Notes: generated by a model from the letters alone, not told the origin. A stretch of DNA of 64,000 nucleotides from Anaeromyxobacter oryzae (GCF_023169945.1 NZ_AP025591.1:952501-1016500), one strand, 5' to 3'; shown: positions 8,645 through 16,916, numbered from the stretch's first letter. Made by a program: numbers and translations.

Positions 8645-8668
8645 CCCATGCCCGCATGCGGGCATGGG
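8645..8668. promoter_or_regulatory. Perfect 24-bp palindrome upstream of the second kamA-like gene
   Basis: CCCATGCCCGCA followed immediately by its exact reverse complement, with no spacer and centred on GCATGC. It ends 15 bp before the ATG at 8684 and lies in the 282-bp intergenic region between the divergent kamA-like genes. As DNA it would suit a dimeric repressor; as RNA it would form a hairpin next to the ribosome-binding region. No T-tract follows, so a terminator is unlikely. The rest of the 8402-8683 interval has no gene; TTAATGAATTGCC just before the palindrome is a small AT-rich patch that may belong to a promoter. Confidence 0.6.
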
Positions 8669-8683
8669 GCGGAGCGACTCGAC

Positions 8684-9946
8684 ATGGCACATCTTCCGGT
8701 GATGGGCGAGATCGACGGAGCGACCGAGAAGCGGGCAGCCGGCGAGGCCCGCGCGAGCGGCGGGATCGGCTCCGCGACGGCCCCCGTCGTCCCGCTCGAG
8801 CCGCGCGACCCCGCGCCCGTCCCGGTGGTCCGGTCGAGGTTCCAGCCCGGGCCGCGCTCGATCTGGAAGGGTACGCCGGACGCGCTCTGGAACGACTGGC
8901 ACTGGCAGCAGCGCGAGCGGATCACCCGGCTCCAGCAGCTCGAGCGGGTCATCCGCGTCACCCCGGAGGAGCGGAGAGCCGCCGTCGAGACGGACGCCGA
9001 GTTCCACATGGGCATCACGCCGTACTACGCGGCGCTGATGGACCCCGAGGATCCGACCTGCCCGATCCGGCTCCAGTCCGTCCCGACGATGGGCGAGCTG
9101 AACATCCTCTCCTCGGACCTCGAGGACCCGCTCGCGGAGGAGCGGGACATGCCGGTGCCCGGCATCACGCACCGCTACCCGGATCGCGTCCTCTTCTACA
9201 CGACGCACAACTGCCCGGTGTACTGCCGCCACTGCACGCGAAAGCGGAAGGTGTCGGACCCCACGAGCGCCGCGGCGAAGCGGCAGATCGAGGAGTCGCT
9301 CGCGTACATCGAGCGGCACGCCGAGATCCGCGACGTCGTGATCTCGGGCGGCGATCCGCTGTCGCTCTCCGACGAGAGGCTCGATTACATCCTCGGGCGG
9401 CTCCGGGCGATCCCGCACATCGAGATCTTCCGGCTCGGGACGCGGAACCTCGTCACGCTCCCGCAGCGCGTGACCGACGACTTCGTCTACATGCTCCGGC
9501 GGCACCACCCGGTGTACGTCAACACGCACTTCAACCATCCGAAGGAGTGCACCACGGAGGCCTTCGACGCAGCCCGCCGCCTCGCGGACGCGGGCTGCGT
9601 CATCGGCAACCAGATGGTGCTGCTGAAGGGCGTGAACGACGATCCCGCGATCGTGAAGGAGCTGAACCACAGGCTCCTGCTCATGCGGATCCGGCCCTAC
9701 TACATCTACCAGTGCGATCTCTCGAAGGGTATCAGCCACTTCCGCACTCCGGTCGAGACCGGCATCCGCATCATCGAGGCCCTCCGCGGTCACACCTCCG
9801 GCCTCGCGGTCCCGCACTTCGTCGTCGACGCGCCGAACGGCGGCGGCAAGATCCCGGTGAACCCGGATTACGTCGTCTCGCACGAGGGCAAGAAGTGGGT
9901 GCTCCGGAACTACGCCGGGAAGACGTTCGAGTACTTCGAGCCGTAG
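8684..9946 (+). CDS. kamA: KamA-family radical SAM aminomutase, probable lysine 2,3-aminomutase (copy 2)
   Basis: 420 residues, close to the 416 of the clostridial enzyme. Converts L-lysine to L-beta-lysine if true to family. Cluster cysteines C177, C181, C184 (CPVYCRHC); GITPYYAALMDPEDPTCPIR; VISGGDPLSLSDERLDYIL; THFNHPKECTTEAFDAARRL; RPYYIYQCDLSKGISHFRTP; FVVDAPNGGGKIPVNPDYV. Both substrate-lysine aspartates (CDLS, VVDAP) are present. The zinc-binding C-terminal CxCxxC tail of clostridial KamA is missing; the protein stops at TFEYFEP. The first about 45 residues are a variable Ala/Pro-rich extension, so the ATG at 8702 is an alternative start. Transcribed away from copy 1. Confidence 0.9.
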   Translation: MAHLPVMGEIDGATEKRAAGEARASGGIGSATAPVVPLEPRDPAPVPVVRSRFQPGPRSIWKGTPDALWNDWHWQQRERITRLQQLERVIRVTPEERRAAVETDAEFHMGITPYYAALMDPEDPTCPIRLQSVPTMGELNILSSDLEDPLAEERDMPVPGITHRYPDRVLFYTTHNCPVYCRHCTRKRKVSDPTSAAAKRQIEESLAYIERHAEIRDVVISGGDPLSLSDERLDYILGRLRAIPHIEIFRLGTRNLVTLPQRVTDDFVYMLRRHHPVYVNTHFNHPKECTTEAFDAARRLADAGCVIGNQMVLLKGVNDDPAIVKELNHRLLLMRIRPYYIYQCDLSKGISHFRTPVETGIRIIEALRGHTSGLAVPHFVVDAPNGGGKIPVNPDYVVSHEGKKWVLRNYAGKTFEYFEP

Positions 9947-9952
9947 CGCCGG

Positions 9953-10492
9953 TCAGCGGAGGATCGCGAGCGCGGCGATCGTGAGGTCCGGGGACGAGAT
10001 CGTCGCGACGAGCCCGTCGTACTCGCCACCGGCGGGGAGACGGCACCCTTCCCAGTCGCACGTCCCACCGTTGCGCCGCACCATCGCTCGAAGCCGGCTG
10101 AGCACGCGGCGGGCCGCGAGCCAGTTTCCGTTGCCGTCGTAGTGGGCACTGAGCCGGAGAACCCTGCCGTCGTCGTCGTACTCCGGCAGGACGTTCAGCG
10201 TGGTCCCCGACTCCCCGGGCAGCTTCGAGAGCCTCCCGTCCGTCACTCCGTAGTAGGTGGACGACGCGAGCGGCGAGGCGTCGACCTCCTCTCGCGTCGA
10301 TCCGACCCCGACGCCGTACAGCCGAAGCCGGACGTGACCGGCATCCGCCGGAACGATCTCGAGACCCGCGAGCTCGGTCCCACCGCCGACGCCTGCGGCG
10401 TAGGCGAGAGCCGCAGCCATCGAGATCACGATCGAACCCGCCACGGCCCAGATGAACTTGCTCCGCCTCGTGATCCACGTCTTCACGCTCAT
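9953..10492 (-). CDS. Unrecognised membrane-anchored or exported protein
   Basis: 179 residues; family not recognised. A basic start (MSVKTWITRRSKF) and one hydrophobic helix (about residues 13-33) make it a signal-anchored or secreted protein. The rest is mixed alpha/beta with a Cys pair CDWEGC near residue 145 that could form a disulfide outside the cytoplasm. A strong ribosome-binding site (GAGGAGGAGC) precedes the ATG. It follows the 282-residue unrecognised gene by 26 bp, so they likely form a two-gene operon, and it converges on the second kamA-like gene with 6 bp between stops. Confidence 0.72.
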   Translation of the reverse strand: MSVKTWITRRSKFIWAVAGSIVISMAAALAYAAGVGGGTELAGLEIVPADAGHVRLRLYGVGVGSTREEVDASPLASSTYYGVTDGRLSKLPGESGTTLNVLPEYDDDGRVLRLSAHYDGNGNWLAARRVLSRLRAMVRRNGGTCDWEGCRLPAGGEYDGLVATISSPDLTIAALAILR

Positions 10493-10518
10493 GATGCTCC
10501 TCCTCGGGTGGTCGGGTC

Positions 10519-11367
10519 TCACGGCCGGACGGTGACGCGGGGCCGGCTCGACAGCGCCCAGCGAACGGTCTCGGTCGACAGCAGGTTCCACCTCGCGCTC
10601 GCGCGGCCCTCGACGGCGACCTCGACCGGACCCTCCTTCAGGCGACGCCCGGCGCGAACGCCGAGCTCCACGCTCCGCCCGTCCGACGCGACGAACGGCG
10701 AGACCGGCGCGCCCGGGAACGCCTCGAGCTCGAGCCGATCGAGCCGCTCGCCGCCGCTCGTCGTGACCGTCGCGCCGGGGAGCCCGACCTGGCGGGCGGC
10801 GGTGAGCGGCGTGCTCGGTCCGACGGACGCCGTGATGCGCTGGTTCCTCGATCCGAAGACCGCGTCGGCCGTGACGCCGCCCCGGCCGATCGACGCACCC
10901 GCCGCGAGCTGCCGGTCTCCGGCGGCGACGCTCACCTGCGCGCTCGCGCTCAGCTCGACGGAGAGCGGGACCGGCATGCCGGCCAGGCGGAGCTCGACCT
11001 CGCCCTTCTCCCGCATCGTGCGCTCGAGGAGGCCGAGCCCGCGCTGGTGGAGCGCCTCGAAGTCCTCGCCCTCGCGCGCCGTCCACCCCGCCGGCATCGA
11101 CGACGGCGGAGGCGCGGGCTCGCCGTACTCCGCCACCTCCTCCGGCGTCCGGCACCCCTTCAGCCCGGCGGCCCACCGGTCCAGGTACCTCTCGTAGTCG
11201 GCGAGATCGAGGCGCCGATTCGCGAGGTTGATCCGGTGGGTCTCGGAGCGCGACCTCGGCTCCGGCCGGAACTCGAACATCGGCCGCTCGCCGATGGGCG
11301 GCGGCGGGTGCGGGCCGACGGAGAACGTGGGAACGGCGGACGGGGAACCTTCGACACGGACGGGCAT
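10519..11367 (-). CDS. Unrecognised soluble protein with beta-rich C-terminal half
   Basis: 282 residues; family not recognised. No signal peptide or membrane helix. The first about 50 residues are Pro-rich and low complexity, residues about 50-85 look helical (LDLADYERYLDRWAAGLKGC), and residues about 115-282 alternate short hydrophobic and polar stretches ending in Gly/Ser turns (VELRLAGMPVPLSVELSASA, VELGVRAGRRLKEGPVEVAV), as in beta-sandwich or beta-repeat proteins. A good ribosome-binding site (AGGAGG) precedes the ATG. It is paired with the membrane-anchored gene downstream, suggesting the two products act together. Confidence 0.7.
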   Translation of the reverse strand: MPVRVEGSPSAVPTFSVGPHPPPPIGERPMFEFRPEPRSRSETHRINLANRRLDLADYERYLDRWAAGLKGCRTPEEVAEYGEPAPPPSSMPAGWTAREGEDFEALHQRGLGLLERTMREKGEVELRLAGMPVPLSVELSASAQVSVAAGDRQLAAGASIGRGGVTADAVFGSRNQRITASVGPSTPLTAARQVGLPGATVTTSGGERLDRLELEAFPGAPVSPFVASDGRSVELGVRAGRRLKEGPVEVAVEGRASARWNLLSTETVRWALSSRPRVTVRP

Positions 11368-11497
11368 GCGGCCTCCTGGAGAACGTCGCTGGACGTCCCC
11401 AGGAGCGAGCGCCGTGCCGCGCCGAACCCCGCGGATTCGGGGCGGCGGAGCGACGAGGCGCGTCCGCGGCGCCGCCGCTCGCGTCCGCGACGCGGAC

Positions 11498-11884
11498 CTA
11501 GTCGAGGACCGCGACGGCCTCGATCTCCACCCGCGCGCCGCGCGGCAACCCCGCGACCTGCACCGTCGCGCGCGCGGGCGGGGCGGCCGTGAAGCAGCGG
11601 CCGTACACCTCGTTCACCTTCGCGAAGTCGCCGAGATCGGTCAGCCAGATCGTCGTCTTCACGACGTGCTCGAACCCGGCGCCCGCGCGGGCGAGCACCG
11701 CGCGCAGGTTGTCCATGACGCGCTGGGTCTCCTGCTCGATCGTGCCCTTCACGAGCTCGCCCGTGGCCGGGTCGAGCGGGATCTGGCCGGAGAGGTACAG
11801 CGTCCGCGCGCCGCGCGCCTCGACGGCCTGGCTGTAGGGACCGATCGCCTTCGGCGCGTCCGGGGTCGAGATGGGGGTCTTCAT
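11498..11884 (-). CDS. ridA: RidA family enamine/imine deaminase
   Basis: 128 residues, the family's normal length. RidA hydrolyses reactive 2-aminoacrylate and related enamines released by PLP enzymes, protecting other PLP enzymes. Seen: AIGPYSQAVEA, TLYLSGQIPLDPATGELV, QETQRVMDNLRAVLARAGAG, and the C-terminal ARATVQVAGLPRGARVEIEAVA, which contains the conserved Arg that binds the substrate carboxylate. Followed 65 bp later by (on the same strand) the end of relA/spoT upstream; the pair are transcribed in the same direction. Confidence 0.95.
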   Translation of the reverse strand: MKTPISTPDAPKAIGPYSQAVEARGARTLYLSGQIPLDPATGELVKGTIEQETQRVMDNLRAVLARAGAGFEHVVKTTIWLTDLGDFAKVNEVYGRCFTAAPPARATVQVAGLPRGARVEIEAVAVLD

Positions 11885-11949
11885 GAGGACGGACCTTACC
11901 GGCCCGGCCCCGGCCCTTCAACGCGCCCGGCGGGGAGGCGGGCGGCAGG

Positions 11950-14196
11950 CTAGACGCGCTGGACCGACTGGACGCCATCGATCCGCTCGATGGAGCGGAT
12001 GACGGAATTGAGCTGCTTCAGGTCGCCGACGGTGACCTCGAACTCGTTCACGGCGCGCTCGCCGGGCGTCGTCCGGCAGCTCGCCTGCGAGATGTTCACC
12101 CCGGCCTCGCTGAACGTCTGGGAGATCTTCGCGAGGATCCCGGGCCGATCCGTGGTGATCACGCGGAGCGAGACGTTCCGCTTGAAGTCGCCGCGCACGT
12201 CCCAGGCGACGTCGACGCGCCGCTCGGGATCGATACCGAGGATCTTGTCGCAGCCGGCGGTGTGCACCGTGACGCCGCGTCCGCGGGTGATGAACCCGAC
12301 GATCCCGTCGCCCGGCACCGGGTTGCAGCACTTGCCGAACCGGACGAGCACGTCGTCGATGCCGTTGATCCGCACGCCCTCCGTGGGGCGCCGCGCCATC
12401 TTGCGGAAGAGCTCGGCGATCCGGCTCGGCGGCTGGGCGGGCTCCGTCGGCGGCGCCTCGGCGAGCCTCTCGGCGGGGAGGAGCTGCTGGAGGATCTGCG
12501 CGGGCGCGATCTTGCCGTAGCCGACCGCCGCGAGGAGGTCCTCGACGACGCGGTACCCGAGCCCCTGCGCGACCTTCTCGAGCTCGCCGCCCTTCACGAG
12601 CTTGTTCAGCGTGAGGCCGAAGCGGCGCAGCTCGCGCTCGGCGACCTCGCGGCCGATCTCGATGGAGCGGCGGTGCTCGGTCGCGCGCAGGAACTGCCGG
12701 ATGCGCGCCTGCGCCCGGCTCGTCTTCACGAAGGTGAGCCAGTCCTTCGACGGGTGCGAGTGCGGGCTCGTGAGGATCTCGACCGTGTCGCCGTTCTTGA
12801 GCGTGTAGCGGAGCGGGACGAGCTTCCCGTTCACCTTCGCGCCGACGCAGTGCTCGCCGATCTCGGAGTGGATCGTGTAGGCGAAGTCGACCGGGGTCGC
12901 CCCGCGGGGCAGGCTCTTCACCGCGCCCTTCGGCGTGAACACGAAGACCTCGTCGGAGAAGAGGTCGACCTTCACCGTCTCGAGGAACTCGCGCGGATCG
13001 ACGAGCTCGCGCTGCCACTCGACGAGCTGCCGGAGCCAGCCGAAGGACTCGGCGTCCTTCTTCGACATCTCCTGCACCTTGCCGTCCCGGCCGCGCTCCT
13101 TGTACGCCCAGTGGGCGGCGACGCCCTCCTCGGCGATCTTGTGCATCTCCTTCGTGCGGATCTGGACCTCGATCCGGTCGCCCGCCGGCCCCACCACGGT
13201 GGTGTGGAGGGACTGGTACAGGTTGGGCTTCGGGATCGCGATGTAGTCCTTGAAGCGGCCGGGGACCGGCTTCCACAGCGCGTGGATGAGGCCGAGGGAC
13301 TCGTAGCACTGGGCGACGCTGTCCACGATCACGCGGAACCCGATGACGTCCTGGATCTGCTCGAACTCGACGTCGAGCTGCTGCATCTTCCGCCAGATGG
13401 AGTAGGTGTGCTTCACGCGGCCGGAGACGTCCGCCTCGAGCCCCGCCTCCGTGAGCTTCTTGCGGATGATCTCCACGACGTCGGCGACGAACCTCTCCCT
13501 CTCCTTCGCCGTGTTCGCGACCTTCGCCGTGAGCTCGCCGAACTCCGTCGGCTTCAGGTACTTGAACGACAGCTCCTCCAGCTCGGTCTTGATCCACTGG
13601 ATGCCGAGGCGGTTCGCCAGGGGCGCGTAGATGTCGAGCGTCTCCCGGGCGATGCGCTCCTGCGACTCCGGCTTCATCGCGTCGAGCGTCCGCATGTTGT
13701 GCGTGCGGTCCGCGAGCTTGACGAGCAGGACGCGGATGTCCTTCGCCATCGCGACGACCATCTTCCGGAAGTTCTCGGCCTGCTTCTCCTCCTGCGTGTT
13801 CGCGGCGCTGAACTGCGAGAGCTTCGTCACGCCGTCCACGAGCTCGGCGATCTCGACGCCGAACAGCTCGCCGATCTCGTCCTTCGTGGCGAGCGTGTCC
13901 TCGATGGTGTCGTGGAGGAGCCCGGTGACGACCGACGACTCGTCGAGCTTCAGCTCCGCCAGGATGCCGGCGACCTCGAGCGGGTGGACGAGGTACGGCT
14001 CTCCCGACTTGCGGATCTGCCCCTGGTGAACCTTGGCGCTGTAGACGTACGCCTTCTTGATGACGTCGAGGTCGGGGTTCGGGTGATAGGTGGTCACCCG
14101 GTCGAGGATGTCGTTGAGCCTGAGCAAGGCTGATCGCGTAGCGTAACGGGTCGTGTCCGGGGCCGGCAAGCGCGCCCATCGCGCGACCGGACCCAC
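11950..14196 (-). CDS. Bifunctional (p)ppGpp synthetase/hydrolase RelA/SpoT
   Basis: 748 residues from GTG, or 725 from an alternative TTG at 14127; the conserved family start (RLNDILDRVTTYHPNPDLD) favours the shorter form. Makes and degrades the stringent-response alarmone. Domains: HD hydrolase (H71, GLLHDTIEDT, KLADRTHNMRTL, intact), synthetase (YSIWRKMQQL, IQDVIGFRVIVDS, IEVQIRTKEMHKIAEEGVAAH), TGS (VFTPKGAVKSLPRGATPVDF), and C-terminal ACT (VITTDRPGILAKISQTFSEA). The RFKDYIAIPKPN loop is the RxKD type found in bifunctional enzymes rather than the ExDD type of synthetase-only RelA. It ends 66 bp before ridA. No strong ribosome-binding site for either start. Confidence 0.95.
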   Translation of the reverse strand: MGPVARWARLPAPDTTRYATRSALLRLNDILDRVTTYHPNPDLDVIKKAYVYSAKVHQGQIRKSGEPYLVHPLEVAGILAELKLDESSVVTGLLHDTIEDTLATKDEIGELFGVEIAELVDGVTKLSQFSAANTQEEKQAENFRKMVVAMAKDIRVLLVKLADRTHNMRTLDAMKPESQERIARETLDIYAPLANRLGIQWIKTELEELSFKYLKPTEFGELTAKVANTAKERERFVADVVEIIRKKLTEAGLEADVSGRVKHTYSIWRKMQQLDVEFEQIQDVIGFRVIVDSVAQCYESLGLIHALWKPVPGRFKDYIAIPKPNLYQSLHTTVVGPAGDRIEVQIRTKEMHKIAEEGVAAHWAYKERGRDGKVQEMSKKDAESFGWLRQLVEWQRELVDPREFLETVKVDLFSDEVFVFTPKGAVKSLPRGATPVDFAYTIHSEIGEHCVGAKVNGKLVPLRYTLKNGDTVEILTSPHSHPSKDWLTFVKTSRAQARIRQFLRATEHRRSIEIGREVAERELRRFGLTLNKLVKGGELEKVAQGLGYRVVEDLLAAVGYGKIAPAQILQQLLPAERLAEAPPTEPAQPPSRIAELFRKMARRPTEGVRINGIDDVLVRFGKCCNPVPGDGIVGFITRGRGVTVHTAGCDKILGIDPERRVDVAWDVRGDFKRNVSLRVITTDRPGILAKISQTFSEAGVNISQASCRTTPGERAVNEFEVTVGDLKQLNSVIRSIERIDGVQSVQRV

Positions 14197-14460
14197 CCTT
14201 GATCCCTAACGCAACGCGCAAGTGCGTGCCAGCGCGCGCCTCGGGGGCGAGCGGGCAGCGCCTCTCCCGGTGCGAGACGGACGGAGCGTTCGGGTGGGTC
14301 GCGCGCGAGGGGCCCGCTCGCGGCGGCCGGACGGACACCACGATCAGGGCCGGGCCGGCCCGCGCGGTGCGCGTCCCGCCAGCGTGCCGGACGGCACCCG
14401 GAAGTTGAGCGCCGAGCAGACCGCGGGGTAACGTCGCCGGCGACACGATCGGAGGGTCTG

Positions 14461-15699
14461 GTGAAGTGCAGGACGTGCGGCGCGGGTCTCGATCTGACGA
14501 TGGCGCGCTGCCCGGCGTGTGGCGTCGAGGCGGAGCTCGGACGGCTCACCGGGATCCTCGGGATCGTGTGCCGCGGCTGCGACGCCTACAACGAGCCGGG
14601 CGCGAGCACGTGCGTCGGGTGCGGGAAGCCGCTCGGCGTGGCCGTCGACGCCGCGTCGTCCGCGATATCGCCCTCCACGCGCCCGCCCCCCATCGCGACC
14701 CCGACCGCCACGCCCGCCCCGACCGCACCCGCGCTCGCAGGCCCCGCCCGGCCCTCGCCGCCGCCACCGCCCGTCCCCGGCACGCCGGTCGTTCGCTCGT
14801 TCCCGAGGGGCGCTCCGGCCGCGACTCGCCTCGTGCCCGCCGCCGCCCTCCGGCCCACCGGTCCCGACGCGCCCGCCCTCACACCGCTGCCGCTCGGCGC
14901 GCGCTGCCCCCGCTGCGGGACCGAGGCCCGGGCCGGCGCGTTCTGCGCGCACTGCGGGCAGGCGCTGGCGCCGCACGGCACGCAGGTGATGGCGAGCGCG
15001 CGCGCGGAGCCAGCCGCGGCGCCGACGGTCGCGGTCCTCTCGCCCGGCCGCGCACGCCTCGTCGTCGAGCGCGGCGGCGGCCGCGAGGGCGCGACGTTCG
15101 CCCTCGACGCGGAGCGCGTCGAGACCGGCCGCACGAGCGGGTCCGTCGTCTTCCCCGACGACCCCTGCCTCGCCCCGCACCACGCGACCTTCCTCTACCG
15201 CGATGGTGCGCTGCACGTGCGCGACGAGGGCGCGCCGGGCGGCACGTTCCTCCGGCTCCGCGGGCTCTCCGTGTCGCTCCGGCCGGGCGATCACCTCGCG
15301 TTCGGCGAGCGGCTCCTCCGGTTCGTCGGCCCGCTCCCGCCGCCGCAGGCGCCGGCGCCCGACGGCACGCACCGCCTCGGCGCACCGCGCCCGCGCGGCG
15401 CCGCGGTCGTGCTCGAGGAGCGCCTCGAGGGCGGCGGGACCGGGCGCGTCTTCGTGCGGGGCGGGCCTTCCGTCACCATCGGCCGCGCGGGGTGCGCGGT
15501 GAACCTCGGCGCCGACCCGCTGCTCTCGCAGGCGCACGCGGAGATCGTGCTCGACGCCGCCGGAGGCGCGCGGCTGCGCGATCTGGGCTCGTCGAGCGGG
15601 ACGTTCGTGAGGCTCCCCCCGCGAGGCGAGCGCGAGCTGCGCGACGGCGACGCCGTGCGGCTCGGCCGCCAGGTGCTGCGCGTCGTCGTCGACCCCTGA
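14461..15699 (+). CDS. Zinc-ribbon and tandem FHA-domain protein
   Basis: 412 residues. Three zinc-ribbon-like CxxC modules: CRTCGAGLDLTMARCPAC (3-20), CRGCDAYNEPGASTCVGC (about 40-57) and CPRCGTEARAGAFCAHC (about 148-164), separated by a Pro/Ala-rich linker. Two FHA domains follow: the first (about 200-290) with ETGRTSGSVVFPDD and LAPHHATFLYRDG, the second (about 320-412) with TIGRAGCAVNLGADPLLSQAHAEI and LRDLGSSSGTFVRL. FHA domains bind phosphothreonine, so this is probably an adaptor in Ser/Thr-kinase signalling. The first FHA lacks the usual RxxS Arg-Ser pair strictly. GTG start with GGAGGG 6 bases upstream. Confidence 0.85.
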   Translation: MKCRTCGAGLDLTMARCPACGVEAELGRLTGILGIVCRGCDAYNEPGASTCVGCGKPLGVAVDAASSAISPSTRPPPIATPTATPAPTAPALAGPARPSPPPPPVPGTPVVRSFPRGAPAATRLVPAAALRPTGPDAPALTPLPLGARCPRCGTEARAGAFCAHCGQALAPHGTQVMASARAEPAAAPTVAVLSPGRARLVVERGGGREGATFALDAERVETGRTSGSVVFPDDPCLAPHHATFLYRDGALHVRDEGAPGGTFLRLRGLSVSLRPGDHLAFGERLLRFVGPLPPPQAPAPDGTHRLGAPRPRGAAVVLEERLEGGGTGRVFVRGGPSVTIGRAGCAVNLGADPLLSQAHAEIVLDAAGGARLRDLGSSSGTFVRLPPRGERELRDGDAVRLGRQVLRVVVDP

Positions 15700-15714
15700 C
15701 CGGAGGCCCTGCCC

Positions 15715-16017
15715 ATGGCCGTCGTCTTCCTCTCGATCACGCCGCTCGGCACCGGAACGCCGAGCGTCTCGACGTACGTCGCGGGCGTGGAGAAGATCCT
15801 CCGCGGCACCCAGCTCACGAGCCAGCTCACCGCGATGGGCACGATCATCGAGGGCGACCTCGACGAGATCCTGGCCGTCATCCGGAAGATGCACGAGCAC
15901 CCGTTCACGCAGGGCGCGGTCCGCGTCTCGACGTTCATCAAGATCGACGACCGGCGGGACAAGCCGGATCACTCGATCGCCGGGAAGATGCGGTCGGTCG
16001 AGGAGAAGCTCCGGTAG
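15715..16017 (+). CDS. MTH1187/YqgV-type thiamine-binding protein
   Basis: 100 residues. The family (formerly DUF77) is a small ferredoxin-like fold that binds thiamine or a related ligand. Characteristic segments: VVFLSITPLGTGTPSVSTYV, TQLTSQLTAMGTIIEGDLDE, IRKMHEHPFTQGAVRVSTFI and KIDDRRDKPDHSIAGKMRSV. It lies 15 bp after the first FHA gene and 23 bp before the second, so it is probably co-transcribed with the first. No thiamine genes are close, so its ligand here is not supported by context. Confidence 0.9.
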   Translation: MAVVFLSITPLGTGTPSVSTYVAGVEKILRGTQLTSQLTAMGTIIEGDLDEILAVIRKMHEHPFTQGAVRVSTFIKIDDRRDKPDHSIAGKMRSVEEKLR

Positions 16018-16023
16018 GGCTCC

Positions 16024-16031
16024 TGTACAAT
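16024..16031 (+). promoter_or_regulatory. Extended -10 element before the second FHA gene
   Basis: TGTACAAT, an extended -10, ends 9 bp before the ATG at 16041, so a transcript starting here would be nearly leaderless. No -35 is evident, as tolerated with extended -10 promoters. It overlaps the stop region of the preceding gene. Confidence 0.4.
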
Positions 16032-16040
16032 CGCGTCCGC

Positions 16041-16838
16041 ATGACCACCGCCCCGCCGACCTGCGCCGCCTGCGGGACCCAGCTCCACCCCGGGTTCCGG
16101 TTCTGCGGTCACTGCGGCGCTCCGGCGGGCGCGCCGCCGCCGCCCACGCCCCAGCACATCCCCGGCCCGACCGCCGCGCCCGGCGCCGCGACCGTCCCGG
16201 CCCGCGCCGGCTGCCCCCGCCTCACGATCGTGCGCGGCGATTTGCTGCCCGCGCCGGCGTTCGACCTCTCCGGCGAGGAGACCCTCTGCGGGAGGACGAC
16301 GGGTTCGATCCGCCTCGCCGAGGATCCCACGGTGTCGCCGCGCCACGCGCGGTTCACGGTGCGCGGCGGAGCGCTGACGGTCGAGGACCTCGGCACCGTC
16401 AACGGCACGTTCCTCCGCATCCGCGGCCCGCACCGGCTCGCGCCCGGCGACACGCTGCGCGTCGGCCGGCAGGTGCTGCGGCTCGAGCTGCTCCCTCCCC
16501 CGGCCGCCGCGGACGCGAGCGGCGTCCGCGCGTGGGGGACCCCCGGCCCGGGCACGCGGCTCCGCCTGGCGCAGCTCCTCGAGGGCGGCGGCGACGGCGA
16601 CGCGTTCCCGCTCCACGAGGGCGAGAACGCGATCGGGCGCGAGGCGGGCGACGTCGTGTTCCCCGCGGACCGCTACGTCTCGGCGCGTCACGCCCTCCTC
16701 GAGGTCCGGGGCGAGTCGGTGACGGTGGTGGACGTCGGCAGCTCGAACGGGACCTTCGCGTCGCTCTCCGGCGAGACGGCCCTCGCGCCGGGCGATCAGC
16801 TCCTGGTGGGCGGCCAGGTGCTCCGGGTCGACGCGTAG
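16041..16838 (+). CDS. Zinc-ribbon and tandem FHA-domain protein (second)
   Basis: 265 residues. One N-terminal zinc ribbon (CAACGTQLHPGFRFCGHC, residues 7-24), a Pro-rich linker, then two FHA domains. FHA-1 (about 60-150) has LCGRTTGSIRLAEDPTVSPR and HARFTVRGGALTVEDLGTVN-GTFL. FHA-2 (about 175-265) has NAIGREAGDVVFPADRYVSA-RHALLEV and VVDVGSSNGTF, both with the GR, S-x-x-H and N-G-T residues expected for phosphothreonine binding. Shorter and cleaner than the neighbouring FHA protein 340 bp upstream; the two look like products of a local duplication. Converges on dksA. Confidence 0.87.
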   Translation: MTTAPPTCAACGTQLHPGFRFCGHCGAPAGAPPPPTPQHIPGPTAAPGAATVPARAGCPRLTIVRGDLLPAPAFDLSGEETLCGRTTGSIRLAEDPTVSPRHARFTVRGGALTVEDLGTVNGTFLRIRGPHRLAPGDTLRVGRQVLRLELLPPPAAADASGVRAWGTPGPGTRLRLAQLLEGGGDGDAFPLHEGENAIGREAGDVVFPADRYVSARHALLEVRGESVTVVDVGSSNGTFASLSGETALAPGDQLLVGGQVLRVDA

Positions 16839-16861
16839 AGGACCGGCGCCCCGAGACGGGC

Positions 16862-16889
16862 GCGGCCGGACCCGCGAGGGCCCGGCCGC
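16862..16889. terminator. Hairpin between convergent FHA gene and dksA
   Basis: GCGGCCGG at 16862-16869 pairs with CCGGCCGC at 16882-16889 around a 12-base loop, midway in the 78-bp gap between two convergent stop codons. There is no T-tract on either side, so if it terminates transcription it does so weakly or with Rho. Confidence 0.3.
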
Positions 16890-16916
16890 CGGAGCTCCGC
16901 GCCGCGAGACGGGGAG

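Noticed and set aside
8645..8668. Palindrome as a transcription terminator
   Set aside because: No T-tract follows on either strand, and it lies upstream of, not after, both flanking genes.
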